Source: Candidatus Pacearchaeota archaeon (GTDB lineage: Archaea > Nanobdellota > Nanobdellia > Pacearchaeales > GW2011-AR1). Taken from it: a stretch of DNA of 37,473 nucleotides. Numbering within the stretch: position 1 is the first letter of the stretch; every line of letters begins with the position of its first letter. This document shows positions 1 through 7,211 of this stretch, piece by piece. The notes beneath the pieces were generated by a model. The model was not told the origin of the DNA, ran no database searches, and saw nothing but the letters and a program-made list of their open reading frames with translations. The stretch is taken from assembly GCA_018303785.1 (NCBI GenBank), contig JAGVXM010000014.1:1-37473 (forward strand). Direction: 5' to 3'. The position numbers and the translations under genes are program-made.

Positions 1-558
1 TAAACCATAAAACTGTTTGAATTGGTCGCTAATATCTCTATAACTTAATCCTTTGTAAAAACAATCCATCGCTAAGCAAACAAATTTAGAATTTCCTTTG
101 ATGTTCTTTATCGGTTCTAAGACAAATCGTTTCTTGCACGACTTACAACAATAAAGCTGTTTCATTCCTAATTTTGTTTTGCGTTGTCCTCGCCTAAAAA
201 TTTCTTCGTGAGAACAATAAGGGCAAACGTCTTTCTGCGGTTGCTCGATAATTAACTCGATTTCTTTTTCTACTTGTGGCTCTACTTCATATTTTGCTTT
301 AACTTTTTCAAAAAGTAAAATTGCCTTGATGTGTTTGCAGTAAAGATTTTTACCTACACACCTTCGCTTAAAGTCTTGGCACTCACAAGAATAACTATCA
401 ATATGAGTAACCCTGTATTTCTTAGTGCTATCAAATTGAGAAGGAACAAGATAAGTAAACTCGTCTATCTGCGAGGGGTTGCCATTCTGTAAGATGGCTT
501 TTGCTCGTTCGTTTCTCCATTCCGAGAAATTCTTGATATATTCTTGTGTGTTTTCCAT
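1..558 (-). CDS. SWIM zinc-finger transposase, 5' part (runs off left edge)
   Basis: Reading the minus strand from the ATG at 558 gives 186 open codons up to the window edge; the ORF track missed it because no stop is inside the window. About 60-80 residues in there is a SWIM-type zinc finger (CECQDF, then a CKH), followed by a zinc ribbon (CPYC ... CCKSCKKRF) and the start of a helical segment containing LSYRDI. This zinc ribbon followed by a 'SYRDI' helix is typical of the N-terminus of IS6/IS1595-like DDE transposases. The catalytic DDE core would lie outside the window. A repeated operator-like sequence lies immediately upstream of its start codon. Seen: the two zinc motifs. Inferred: transposase identity and mobility. 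It could also be a non-transposing DNA-binding derivative. Confidence 0.65.
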   Translation of the reverse strand, partial: MENTQEYIKNFSEWRNERAKAILQNGNPSQIDEFTYLVPSQFDSTKKYRVTHIDSYSCECQDFKRRCVGKNLYCKHIKAILLFEKVKAKYEVEPQVEKEIELIIEQPQKDVCPYCSHEEIFRRGQRKTKLGMKQLYCCKSCKKRFVLEPIKNIKGNSKFVCLAMDCFYKGLSYRDISDQFKQFYGL

Positions 559-584
559 ATTACCTATTTACTAATTATATTAAG
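557..584. repeat. Operator-like direct repeat, copy 1
   Basis: The core TTACCTATTTACTAAT here recurs with one mismatch at 1053-1068. Counting the flanking CAT and AA ends, roughly 22 of 28 positions agree. This copy directly abuts the start codon of the minus-strand transposase gene, where an archaeal repressor would block initiation. Confidence 0.5.
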
Positions 585-592
585 CAATAGCT

Positions 593-604
593 AATATATA
601 AACC
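593..604 (+). promoter_or_regulatory. TATA box for the AbrB operon
   Basis: The sequence AATATATAAACC fits an archaeal TATA/BRE element. Transcription would begin near 620-630, leaving a leader of about 40 nt before the preferred ATG at 669, or an almost leaderless start at the ATG at 624. Confidence 0.45.
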
Positions 605-668
605 TTTCTGTTTTTCAGCAGATATGTTTTTAAGGCGTATTTACATAATAATACAAAGTAAATACACA

Positions 669-845
669 ATGAAAAGAGAATTTGATAGAAAAATCTGGAA
701 AACAGGAAATTCCTATGTCGTAACAATTCCATCGGAAACGGTAGAGAGATATGACTTACAAGACAAATTTATAACAGTAGCAATTACCGACGAGGAAAAT
801 TCTTTAATTCTTAAAAGCAAAGGGAGTAAGAAAAATGCAAGATAA
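669..845 (+). CDS. AbrB/MazE-type swapped-hairpin DNA-binding protein
   Basis: The 58-residue product from the ATG at 669 has the SpoVT/AbrB signature: a basic start (MKREFDRKIWK), then GNSYVVTIP and a polar tail. I prefer 669 to the track start at 624 because AbrB-like archaeal proteins begin right before the first strand, and a second family member at 18643-18792 starts in exactly the same way (MKRKFDAKIRK). Such proteins are transcription regulators or antitoxins acting as dimers. It overlaps the next ORF by 11 nt, so the two are probably co-transcribed. No toxin is recognisable beside it, so a regulator of the island is the more likely role. A candidate target is the repeat at 557-584 and 1050-1077. 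Confidence 0.8.
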   Translation: MKREFDRKIWKTGNSYVVTIPSETVERYDLQDKFITVAITDEENSLILKSKGSKKNAR

Positions 846-1041
846 ATTAAGAGCAATGATAAAGTGGTTTGAAAAAAGAGTTGATGAAGTTGAGAATGAT
901 TATAAGGAAAAACATAAAGACGATTTTGACTTTGCCAAAATGAAAAAATACGCTAACAGAAAATTAAAAAAAGAAAGACAGATATTAATTCAAATGAACA
1001 TATCCCCCGCAATCAATCTCGTAGGAAACCGAAAGGTATAA
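835..1041 (+). CDS. Small charged protein of unknown function
   Basis: This 68-residue ORF starts inside the last codons of the AbrB gene, with an 11-nt overlap. The product is highly charged and mostly helical, rich in Lys, Glu and Asp, with no cysteines, signal peptide or membrane segment. I do not recognise the family. The overlap and the shared promoter suggest translational coupling with the AbrB protein, so it could be a partner such as a small toxin or an accessory DNA-binding protein, but nothing in the sequence shows this. Its last codons contain the TATA box of the next gene. Confidence 0.55.
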   Translation: MQDKLRAMIKWFEKRVDEVENDYKEKHKDDFDFAKMKKYANRKLKKERQILIQMNISPAINLVGNRKV

Positions 1042-1044
1042 ATA
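1035..1044 (+). promoter_or_regulatory. TATA box for the winged-helix gene
   Basis: GGTATAAATA overlaps the end of the preceding ORF. It lies about 30 nt upstream of the ATG at 1070, the normal distance for leaderless archaeal initiation, and this supports 1070 rather than the TTG at 1061 as the start. Confidence 0.55.
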
Positions 1045-1049
1045 CTAAT

Positions 1050-1077
1050 CATGTTACCTATTGACTAATATGGTTAA
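1050..1077. repeat. Operator-like direct repeat, copy 2
   Basis: The core TTACCTATTGACTAAT at 1053-1068 ends just before the ATG at 1070 and so lies between TATA box and start codon. It matches copy 1 at 560-575 in 15 of 16 core positions. Relative to its gene, this copy is in the opposite orientation to copy 1. Confidence 0.5.
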
Positions 1078-1336
1078 TCCAATTCCAAAATGGGTGTGGA
1101 GAAGATATGCTAAACTCTGGCAAAAGTTCAAGAATAAATCATTTACTTTTGAACAAGCCCAGAAAGAGTTAAAGCATTTAGATAGGAATCTAATCAGCGT
1201 TATGTTCAACGAACTAAAAAACGCTGGTTGGCTCAATGTTAATTTAAGCGAGGAAGATACACGAAAGAGGGTTTACACTTTGAACAATCCAGTAGAAATC
1301 GTGGAAAAGGTAAAAAATGATACTACAAAAAATTAA
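1070..1336 (+). CDS. Winged-helix DNA-binding protein
   Basis: From the ATG at 1070 the product is 88 residues. The pattern is a basic, Trp-rich first helix (WVWRRYAKLWQ), then a helix-turn-helix (FEQAQKELKHL followed by LISVMFNELKNAGWL) and a short wing ending in YTLNNP. This resembles compact archaeal MarR/ArsR-like winged helices, without a ligand-binding domain. The start at 1070 is chosen because a TATA box lies about 30 nt upstream. It overlaps the next gene by 20 nt, and the operator-like repeat covers its initiation region, so autoregulation is plausible. The function as regulator is inferred from fold alone. Confidence 0.6.
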   Translation: MVNPIPKWVWRRYAKLWQKFKNKSFTFEQAQKELKHLDRNLISVMFNELKNAGWLNVNLSEEDTRKRVYTLNNPVEIVEKVKNDTTKN

Positions 1337-2438
1337 AACAGAACATAGCGATGAGAAAACAGGTTTGGTTGTTAAGAGAATAACAACATCAGAATGGGAA
1401 CACCTTAACCACAAAATTTCGGCAAACAACTCCTTATTTAATTGTGAACAACAACGGCTCGCTTATTCGAAACCAATCTTAAACATTCCATTTCAGACAC
1501 ATCATATATACTACAATAAAGAAAGACACATTTGGGACTTTGACGGATTAGAAGAAAGCAAAGAACACGCTAAAAAACAAAAGAGATTTTATTTACCATT
1601 CCAACAACGAACAGAAAAGCAATGGTTAGCTCTTGACTTTTCCGAAGCAGAGGGCGACTTTCAAGATTTAGTTTATAGAGGTCTGCCTCTCGTTCCTTAT
1701 TCAATTCCACCCACAGCATCGTTAGATGAATGGAAAATAAGGAAAGCTATCGCAGAAAAAATATTACATCCAAGCCAAGTATTAGTAGTTATTTTCTATT
1801 CTAAACACGACACGAAAAAGTTTGAAGCCATATTTAATTACGAGTTTGAACACTCAAAATTAATCGGGATGCAATGTTACAATATTAACGATAACAATAC
1901 ATTTACAAATTTAATGAAAATAAAGCTACGCAACTCTATGTTACAAGTTGGAGATGAAGCACCATTACTTTTGGCTTTGAATTACGGAAAGATACAACGC
2001 AGTTTCTCAAATGTTTCAGGCAGTTTCGCTTATGGATGTTTTGGATTTGATATTTTCTCTGAAAGGCAAATAAATATTAAAAATTTGCCATCTGAAATCA
2101 TAAAGCAAATCAAAAATAAAACTCCAGACGAGATTATGAGGTATGATAAAATAATTGGCGGTTACAACTTATCAGCAGAACAGGAATTTTGGGATGGTAG
2201 AAATATAACGAGAGAATTTTTAGAAAGCGTTAAAGTATCTGAAGGACTTACGCCATTCCAAGCAATTCAATGGGCTAACCATCGTGGACAGCAAGAAGAT
2301 TTTGATATGCTTAATGATGCCATATTAGAAACAGCTTATCCAGAGAAAGAAGATACAGCTTTAAGGTGTATTAGTGACAAGGAAAGGTGGTCTGTTTTTT
2401 GGAAAACTAAAATGCCTCAAACGGCAGAGGCAGTTTAA
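1317..2438 (+). CDS. Unrecognised 373-aa protein upstream of the methyltransferase
   Basis: I do not recognise this family. The 373-residue product is soluble, with no signal peptide or membrane segment, and contains many aromatic residues. Its middle third (about 145-260) has an alternating beta/alpha look, and the end is acidic and helical with a cluster of tryptophans. No nuclease, ATPase or methylase motif can be seen. Its start lies inside the winged-helix gene (20-nt overlap) and its stop TAA is followed with no gap by the methyltransferase ATG. That tight packing makes it a candidate component of the same cassette, for example a specificity or accessory subunit, but this is inference from position only. 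Confidence 0.7.
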   Translation: MILQKIKTEHSDEKTGLVVKRITTSEWEHLNHKISANNSLFNCEQQRLAYSKPILNIPFQTHHIYYNKERHIWDFDGLEESKEHAKKQKRFYLPFQQRTEKQWLALDFSEAEGDFQDLVYRGLPLVPYSIPPTASLDEWKIRKAIAEKILHPSQVLVVIFYSKHDTKKFEAIFNYEFEHSKLIGMQCYNINDNNTFTNLMKIKLRNSMLQVGDEAPLLLALNYGKIQRSFSNVSGSFAYGCFGFDIFSERQINIKNLPSEIIKQIKNKTPDEIMRYDKIIGGYNLSAEQEFWDGRNITREFLESVKVSEGLTPFQAIQWANHRGQQEDFDMLNDAILETAYPEKEDTALRCISDKERWSVFWKTKMPQTAEAV

Positions 2439-3425
2439 ATGGAACAAAAATCACTAAATAAAACCCTCAATAAAGCAAGTAAGTCAAAGAATGATGATTT
2501 TTATACTCAACTAACTGATATTGAAAAAGAGTTAAAACACTATAAACCATATTTCAAAAACAAAGTAGTTTTTTGTAACTGTGATGACCCTCGTGTAAGT
2601 AATTTCTTTCATTATTTTTCATACAATTTTGAGCAATTAGGATTGAAAAAATTAATTACTACATGCTACAAAAATCGGCAAATGAATTTGTTTAGTGAAA
2701 ACAAATCTGAAAAAGCTATTTACTTAGAATATACTGGTGACAAAAATAAAAACAATATTCCAGACCCAAAAGAAATAGGAATTAAACATTTAAAGGGAGA
2801 TGGAGATTTTCGTAGTAAAGAATGTATTGAACTGTTAAAACAATCCGATATTGTTGTTACCAATCCCCCCTTTTCATTGTTCAGAGAATATGTTGCACAA
2901 TTAATAAAATATGATAAAAAATTTATAATCCTCGCACAGCAAAATGCAATATCCTACAAAGAAATTTTTAAATTACTCAAAGAAAATAAAATCTGGTTGG
3001 GAGTGGATAATAATGGGACAAAATGGTTTCAAGTTCCTGACAATTACGAAATAACAACCGAATCCAGAAAGAAAATTGAGAATGGTAAAAAGTTTTTTAG
3101 TATGGGAAGTATTGTTTGGCTTACAAACTTAGATATTGAAAAAAGGCATGATGATTTAATTCTTTACAAAACATATAGCTCAAAAGATTACCCTAATTAT
3201 GATAATTATAATGCAATAAATGTTGATAAAGTAAGTGATATTCCTAAAGATTATAAGGGCGTAATGGGTGTTCCTGTAACTTTTTTAGACAAATATAATC
3301 CAGAACAATTTGAAATAATTGGACAAATGGTGACTACCAAAATTGATGAATTCAATCATGGATACCCTTATATCAAGGGTAAGAAGATTTACGCAAGAAT
3401 TTTGATTAAGAATAAGAAAATTTAA
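2439..3425 (+). CDS. EcoRI-family adenine-specific DNA methyltransferase
   Basis: The 328-residue protein matches the adenine methyltransferase family typified by M.EcoRI. An early strand VVFCNCDDPR (about 43-52) sits at the AdoMet-binding region, and the catalytic tetrapeptide is TNPPF (141-145), the [DNS]PPY/F motif of N6-adenine methyltransferases. The end contains a GYPYIKGKK segment typical of the family. It would transfer a methyl group from AdoMet to the exocyclic amine of adenine in a specific DNA site; the site cannot be read from the sequence. It starts directly after the preceding stop and lies 24 nt before a DUF262-HNH gene, an arrangement expected for a modification enzyme with its nuclease. 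Family identity is secure, the partnership is inferred. Confidence 0.88.
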   Translation: MEQKSLNKTLNKASKSKNDDFYTQLTDIEKELKHYKPYFKNKVVFCNCDDPRVSNFFHYFSYNFEQLGLKKLITTCYKNRQMNLFSENKSEKAIYLEYTGDKNKNNIPDPKEIGIKHLKGDGDFRSKECIELLKQSDIVVTNPPFSLFREYVAQLIKYDKKFIILAQQNAISYKEIFKLLKENKIWLGVDNNGTKWFQVPDNYEITTESRKKIENGKKFFSMGSIVWLTNLDIEKRHDDLILYKTYSSKDYPNYDNYNAINVDKVSDIPKDYKGVMGVPVTFLDKYNPEQFEIIGQMVTTKIDEFNHGYPYIKGKKIYARILIKNKKI

Positions 3426-3449
3426 ATAATTGGTTTTTAATATAATTCT

Positions 3450-4526
3450 GTGAAAATAGAACTCAAGAAGATTACAGTAAGCGAATTATCAAAAGGTTAT
3501 CAAGACAACGCAGAAGCGGGTGTAGTTGGGTTCGGTGGTAAGCTTGACATTCGTCCACCTTTTCAAAGAGAATTTGTTTATAAAGATAAACAACGTGACG
3601 CAGTTATCAATACTGTTACAAAAGATTTTCCTTTAAATGTAATGTATTGGTCGGTTCGTGATGATGGAACTTTTGAAATAATAGATGGACAGCAGAGAAC
3701 AATTTCACTCTGTCAATATGTTCTTGGTGACTTTTCAATTAATGGATTAGCGTTTCATAATTTACCCAAAGACAAAAGAGAACAGATATTAAAATATCCC
3801 CTAACGATTTATTTGTGTTCAGGAACTGACAGCGAAAAATTAGAATGGTTCAAAACAATTAACATCGCAGGAGAAGAACTTACAGACCAAGAATTACGAA
3901 ATGCTGTTTATTCTGGTTCATGGGTTTCTGATGCCAAACGCTATTTTTCTAAAAATAGCCGACCAAAAATAGGTGATGATTATTTAAGTGGTTCTGCAAT
4001 CCGACAAGAATATTTAGAAACAGCTATTGACTGGATTTCAAAGGGAAAAATAGAGGATTATATGTCAAAGCATCAGCATGAACCTAATGCAAATGAATTA
4101 TGGTTATATTTTCAAGCAGTTATAAATTGGGTAAAAGTTACCTTCCCCAACTATCGTAAAGAGATGAAAGCTGTTTCTTGGGGAGTTTTATATAATGAGT
4201 TTAAAGATAAAAAACTCGATTCAAAAAAGTTGGAAAAAGAGATAACTGAATTAATGAAAGATGATGATGTTACAAAAAAGTCTGGTATTTATCCTTATGT
4301 TTTGACAAGAAACGAGAGATACCTAAACATTCGTGCCTTTACAGATAATCAAAAGAGAGAGGCATACGAAAGACAAGAGGGTATTTGTCCAAAATGTAAA
4401 GAACATTTTAAGATAGAGGGAATGGAAGCAGACCATATAACTCCTTGGCATGAAGGCGGAAAAACTATGGCGGAAAATTGTCAGATGTTATGCAAACAAG
4501 ATAATAGACTTAAATCTGGGATATAA
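3450..4526 (+). CDS. DUF262-HNH nuclease, probable restriction partner
   Basis: This 358-residue protein has two recognisable parts. The N-terminal DUF262 (ParB/Srx-like fold, as in GmrS) carries the DGQQRT motif at about 79-84. The C-terminus is an HNH nuclease: a zinc pair CPKC at 313-316, DH at 328-329, then a histidine and asparagines in the order of the family (WHEGG, ENCQMLC, DNR). DUF262 proteins bind or hydrolyse nucleotides and accompany nucleases in type IV-like restriction (GmrSD). Beside an EcoRI-type methylase, the natural reading is a restriction enzyme, though it could instead act on foreign modified DNA. The start is GTG; an ATTTAAATAA element about 28 nt upstream overlaps the methylase stop, so it may have its own promoter. 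The sequence looks bacterial in origin. Confidence 0.85.
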   Translation: MKIELKKITVSELSKGYQDNAEAGVVGFGGKLDIRPPFQREFVYKDKQRDAVINTVTKDFPLNVMYWSVRDDGTFEIIDGQQRTISLCQYVLGDFSINGLAFHNLPKDKREQILKYPLTIYLCSGTDSEKLEWFKTINIAGEELTDQELRNAVYSGSWVSDAKRYFSKNSRPKIGDDYLSGSAIRQEYLETAIDWISKGKIEDYMSKHQHEPNANELWLYFQAVINWVKVTFPNYRKEMKAVSWGVLYNEFKDKKLDSKKLEKEITELMKDDDVTKKSGIYPYVLTRNERYLNIRAFTDNQKREAYERQEGICPKCKEHFKIEGMEADHITPWHEGGKTMAENCQMLCKQDNRLKSGI

Positions 4527-4535
4527 CTTGCAAAA

Positions 4536-4590
4536 AAGCCACGCCACTTGACAGCACTATTCAAGCCACGAATTCTTGACACTCTCATGA
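4536..4590 (+). repeat. Imperfect 27/28-nt tandem repeat downstream of the island
   Basis: AAGCCACG is followed three or four bases later by CTTGACA at 4536-4553, and the same pair recurs at 4563-4581. This is the only obvious structure in the 228-nt gene-free stretch 4527-4754; the rest is AT-rich and probably holds the promoter of the next gene. It may mark the island boundary, but no attachment site is demonstrable. Confidence 0.3.
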
Positions 4591-4754
4591 ACTCGCTTGA
4601 TGACGATTTTGGCAACTTAAATTATTATTAAAGCTCGCATACTCACTTTTTTATGTTAAGCTTACGATTAATTATAACAAATTTTATAAATAATTCGTGA
4701 TGAAATAAAAGGACAAAGACAAACGCTTAAAAAACCCTCTTTCTTATTTATTTC

Positions 4755-5009
4755 ATGTCTATTGATACTCTATTGTTACAAGAATTTGTCCAGAATCTTC
4801 CTCCAGAAATGATTGGCAGAATTGGAACTTTAGTTACAATTTTTCAGGCTTTAGGTATTGTTTTTATTATTTATTTTATATTTTTAATTGTAAAAATAGT
4901 ATTAGATATACGTTCTAAAATATTCATTAAAAAGACGTATGGAATTGTTCAAAGCATTGAGGAGAAGTTGGATAAGCTTGCTATAAATAAAAGTAAGAAG
5001 AGGAAATAA
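4755..5009 (+). CDS. Small single-span membrane protein
   Basis: The 84-residue product has one clear hydrophobic segment of about 27 residues (28-54, rich in Ile, Phe and Val), flanked by a short N-terminal region and a basic C-terminal tail ending in KKRK. The positive-inside rule puts the C-terminus in the cytoplasm. I do not recognise a family. It stands alone, convergent with the alba gene, with its stop one nt from the alba stop. An AT-rich stretch containing TTTTATAAATAATT lies about 70 nt upstream and may be its promoter. Confidence 0.55.
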   Translation: MSIDTLLLQEFVQNLPPEMIGRIGTLVTIFQALGIVFIIYFIFLIVKIVLDIRSKIFIKKTYGIVQSIEEKLDKLAINKSKKRK

Positions 5010-5010
5010 T

Positions 5011-5337
5011 TTATTTCTTTAAAATAATTTCAATAGCCGACACAAAAATTCTTTTGCCTTCCTTATTTTCGAATTGTTCACTTGAAATTCTTATGTCATC
5101 AATTTTTATGTTTTCATCTTTGAGAAAGGTTCTTCGTGCGACTTCAACTATATCTACTGCCTTTGAAATGAATTTTCCTCGCGCGGAAACAATAACTTCA
5201 TCCTGCCCTTTATTTTGGAATTGCATCACAACACTTGTTACATAGTTCATAAAAGGTTTTACACCTACGAAAATTATATTGTCTTTGTCGTTCACTGACG
5301 TTTCTTTATTGTTCTCTGTTTCCTTTTCTTCTGCCAT
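5011..5337 (-). CDS. albA: Alba chromatin protein (DNA/RNA-binding)
   Basis: Alba is a small dimeric chromatin and RNA-binding protein of archaea. The 108-residue product has an acidic, low-complexity N-terminal extension of about 20 residues, then the Alba fold: FVGVKPFMNYVTSVV, with the conserved lysine that is subject to acetylation in other archaea, followed by ARGKFISKAVDIVEVARR, the helix at the nucleic-acid-binding face, and a C-terminal strand pair ending IEIILKK. The usual length is 90-100 residues, so only the N-terminal tail is extra. It lies 9 nt downstream of the S17e gene on the same strand, so the two are probably one transcript. Confidence 0.93.
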   Translation of the reverse strand: MAEEKETENNKETSVNDKDNIIFVGVKPFMNYVTSVVMQFQNKGQDEVIVSARGKFISKAVDIVEVARRTFLKDENIKIDDIRISSEQFENKEGKRIFVSAIEIILKK

Positions 5338-5346
5338 GATTGCTCT

Positions 5347-5538
5347 TTACTTTTTTTCTAGCTTTTGCCTTTTTACTTTTCGTGCAATAAATCCAGCAGT
5401 TTGGTTTCGTATCTTTTTACTTGGGATCAGTCCTTTGAGAATTTCTTTGTTATCATCAAACTTGTCAGTAAAGCTATTTTCCTCTAAGATCAACGTGTTT
5501 GCTGTTCTCTTGACCAGTTTAGATTTTATTCTTCCCAT
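5347..5538 (-). CDS. rps17e: 30S ribosomal protein S17e
   Basis: This 63-residue protein belongs to the archaeal/eukaryotic S17e family of the small ribosomal subunit. The start MGRIKSKLVKRTANTLI and the central DDNKEIL...IPSKKIRNQTAGFIARKVK follow the family consensus closely. The length is normal for archaea. The gene precedes alba with a 9-nt gap. Upstream lies a TATA-like element AATATTTAAAAA about 45 nt from the ATG. S17e has no bacterial counterpart, which supports the archaeal origin of the window. Confidence 0.93.
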   Translation of the reverse strand: MGRIKSKLVKRTANTLILEENSFTDKFDDNKEILKGLIPSKKIRNQTAGFIARKVKRQKLEKK

Positions 5539-5648
5539 TTCTGATGTCCAATAGTAATATTTAGAATATGTCTTTTTAAATATTATTGTTTTAAATTTTT
5601 ATGGTGATCAGAATGCCTGCGTATTTTTAATGCACTGCAGTATTTTTG

Positions 5649-6620
5649 TTACAATTCAATCTTCTTTGCTTTAAGAATAGAGGAGTATTTCTTGAGATAT
5701 TCACTGGCTTTTTTGCTTATTGATCCTGTGTAGAGCAGGAATGCTGGTAGAGGAATTTTTTGAGCATTAGACAACAAGGCAATGAAATCAGATTCGCTTA
5801 TGGATTTTTTGTCTTTTGCAAGAGTGTAAAAGTGAATACTTCCTAATTGCGATTTTATTTCGGTTATGCATAACAGTTCTTTATTTTTGTATTCTTTTTC
5901 CTCAATAATTTTTAAACCAATTTTTTCAATGTATTCTGTTGCTTTAATTACAAATGACGATTTTGGCCTAACCTTTATCTCTTTTATTTTTTCTGGAATA
6001 ACTAAAGGATTTTCAAATGTTTTAATTGTTTCAAAATTATTTTCTTTCAGCTTTTTCGCAACTGGTTTTTTTCCTTGAATTACTTCTTTTATTTCTAGTT
6101 TAGGAGAATTTGCTATCTCAATGATTGGTTCTGATTTTTTTGGAGTTTCCGGTTCTTTTATTTCTTGTTTTACTTCTGGCTTGAACTTCCAGGATAAGAC
6201 CTTATTTCTGGCATCATCTTCGATTGTGTCGTGAAAACGCCAGTATAATTCGTTATCTACCATAAAACCAAAGGAAAAATCTTTTATTAATCGTAATGCC
6301 ACGCGAATCGCAGGCTCTTGTTCTCTATCTTTTATTATTTTTCTTTCTTTCAATAATAAAAATGCTTCTGCTTCTTTTGGATGCATGTAATTATAAAAAT
6401 CTTCAACCTTTGATTCTTGTCCTGCTAAAAAATATACTGGTGATCCTCCTACTTTGAGACTGCTGATTTTTATTTTTTTATCATCCACTAATTCAGATAA
6501 GAATGCGGAAATAAAGAGAGTACTTAAGTTCAATTCTTTTGCAAAGTGAATCGGTAAACAAGGTCCTCTTCTTTGGATTACTGCAAGAATTTTACTATGC
6601 GCCTCATTTATTTGCATCAT
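5649..6620 (-). CDS. Winged-helix protein with possible PD-(D/E)XK nuclease-like C-terminus
   Basis: The 323-residue protein has three parts. Residues 1-70 form a winged helix (helices around HSKILAVIQRRG and HFAKELNLSTLFISAFLSELV, wing ending in VYFLAGQ). A Lys/Pro/Glu-rich linker runs from about 145 to 215. The C-terminus (about 230-323) has an alternating pattern with EYKNKELLCITEIKSQLG, then AKDKKSISESDF and a hydrophobic strand. An acidic residue, a short gap, then E-x-K and a later KK/SD element resemble the core of restriction-endonuclease-like folds in archaeal repair proteins. I am unsure of the catalytic part and do not recognise a named family. Start: ATG, with a second ATG codon directly after it. 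Confidence 0.6.
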   Translation of the reverse strand: MMQINEAHSKILAVIQRRGPCLPIHFAKELNLSTLFISAFLSELVDDKKIKISSLKVGGSPVYFLAGQESKVEDFYNYMHPKEAEAFLLLKERKIIKDREQEPAIRVALRLIKDFSFGFMVDNELYWRFHDTIEDDARNKVLSWKFKPEVKQEIKEPETPKKSEPIIEIANSPKLEIKEVIQGKKPVAKKLKENNFETIKTFENPLVIPEKIKEIKVRPKSSFVIKATEYIEKIGLKIIEEKEYKNKELLCITEIKSQLGSIHFYTLAKDKKSISESDFIALLSNAQKIPLPAFLLYTGSISKKASEYLKKYSSILKAKKIEL

Positions 6621-6664
6621 AAAAAAATTTATGATTTCACGTTAATAAAATTATGTGTTCTTTA

Positions 6665-7210
6665 TTAAATCGAGAGTAAAATAAAAATTCCTAAGGTATT
6701 CATAATGAAACTTATTATGGCGAGAACATGAGTTTTTATTTTTGTCAGTCCTGCAAGCATGCTAACTCCTAATTCGTCGGGTAATGGAGAGGCGATAATG
6801 AAGCCTGCAAGCGCAAATAACATATAATTTTTGAATCGTGCGAGTGGTTTTTGTGAGAGGAGATAATTTATCTCTTTAATCGCCTTTGTTTTTTTAAGCC
6901 TATTAAATTCATCTATGAAAGATAATTTTATGATCTTAAAAATAAGTAAATCAGATAATAATGCGCCTAAACCACCGATAAATGCCGCGATAAAAATATT
7001 TTGTGGATCTAAAGTTAAAAAATAACCGACAGAAAATGGAGCTGTAAATCCAAATGAAAAAAATATTCCAGCGATGAACATGCCTAAGTAATTATCAGCT
7101 AATTGGATTTTATTTTTGACTAGAGGATTACTAAATATATAGAATGAAACAAAAAAACAGAGTAGTAGTATTGCTAGTTTTGGGTAGCGAAATTTGAATA
7201 GTAGTTTCAT
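6665..7210 (-). CDS. Polytopic membrane protein
   Basis: From the ATG at 7210 the product is 181 residues with about five hydrophobic segments: one near the N-terminus, two long ones around FIAGIFFSFGFTAPFSVGYF and IFIAAFIGGLGALLSDLLI, a short one containing SPLPDELGV that looks re-entrant, and a C-terminal span. The proline-rich re-entrant motif recalls the DedA/VTT and small-transporter superfamily, but the match is weak and I do not assign it. The track start at 7252 would overlap the upstream gene by 41 nt. Starting at 7210 leaves a 1-nt gap to the Cys-rich protein gene, so I prefer it. The two genes are probably co-transcribed. Confidence 0.65.
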   Translation of the reverse strand: MKLLFKFRYPKLAILLLCFFVSFYIFSNPLVKNKIQLADNYLGMFIAGIFFSFGFTAPFSVGYFLTLDPQNIFIAAFIGGLGALLSDLLIFKIIKLSFIDEFNRLKKTKAIKEINYLLSQKPLARFKNYMLFALAGFIIASPLPDELGVSMLAGLTKIKTHVLAIISFIMNTLGIFILLSI

Positions 7211-7211
7211 A

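Noticed and set aside
4527-4626. Open stretch in frame after the DUF262-HNH stop (LAKKPRHLTAL...)
   Set aside because: The HNH domain already ends with its conserved DNR motif and a family-typical tail before the TAA, so no readthrough product is needed.
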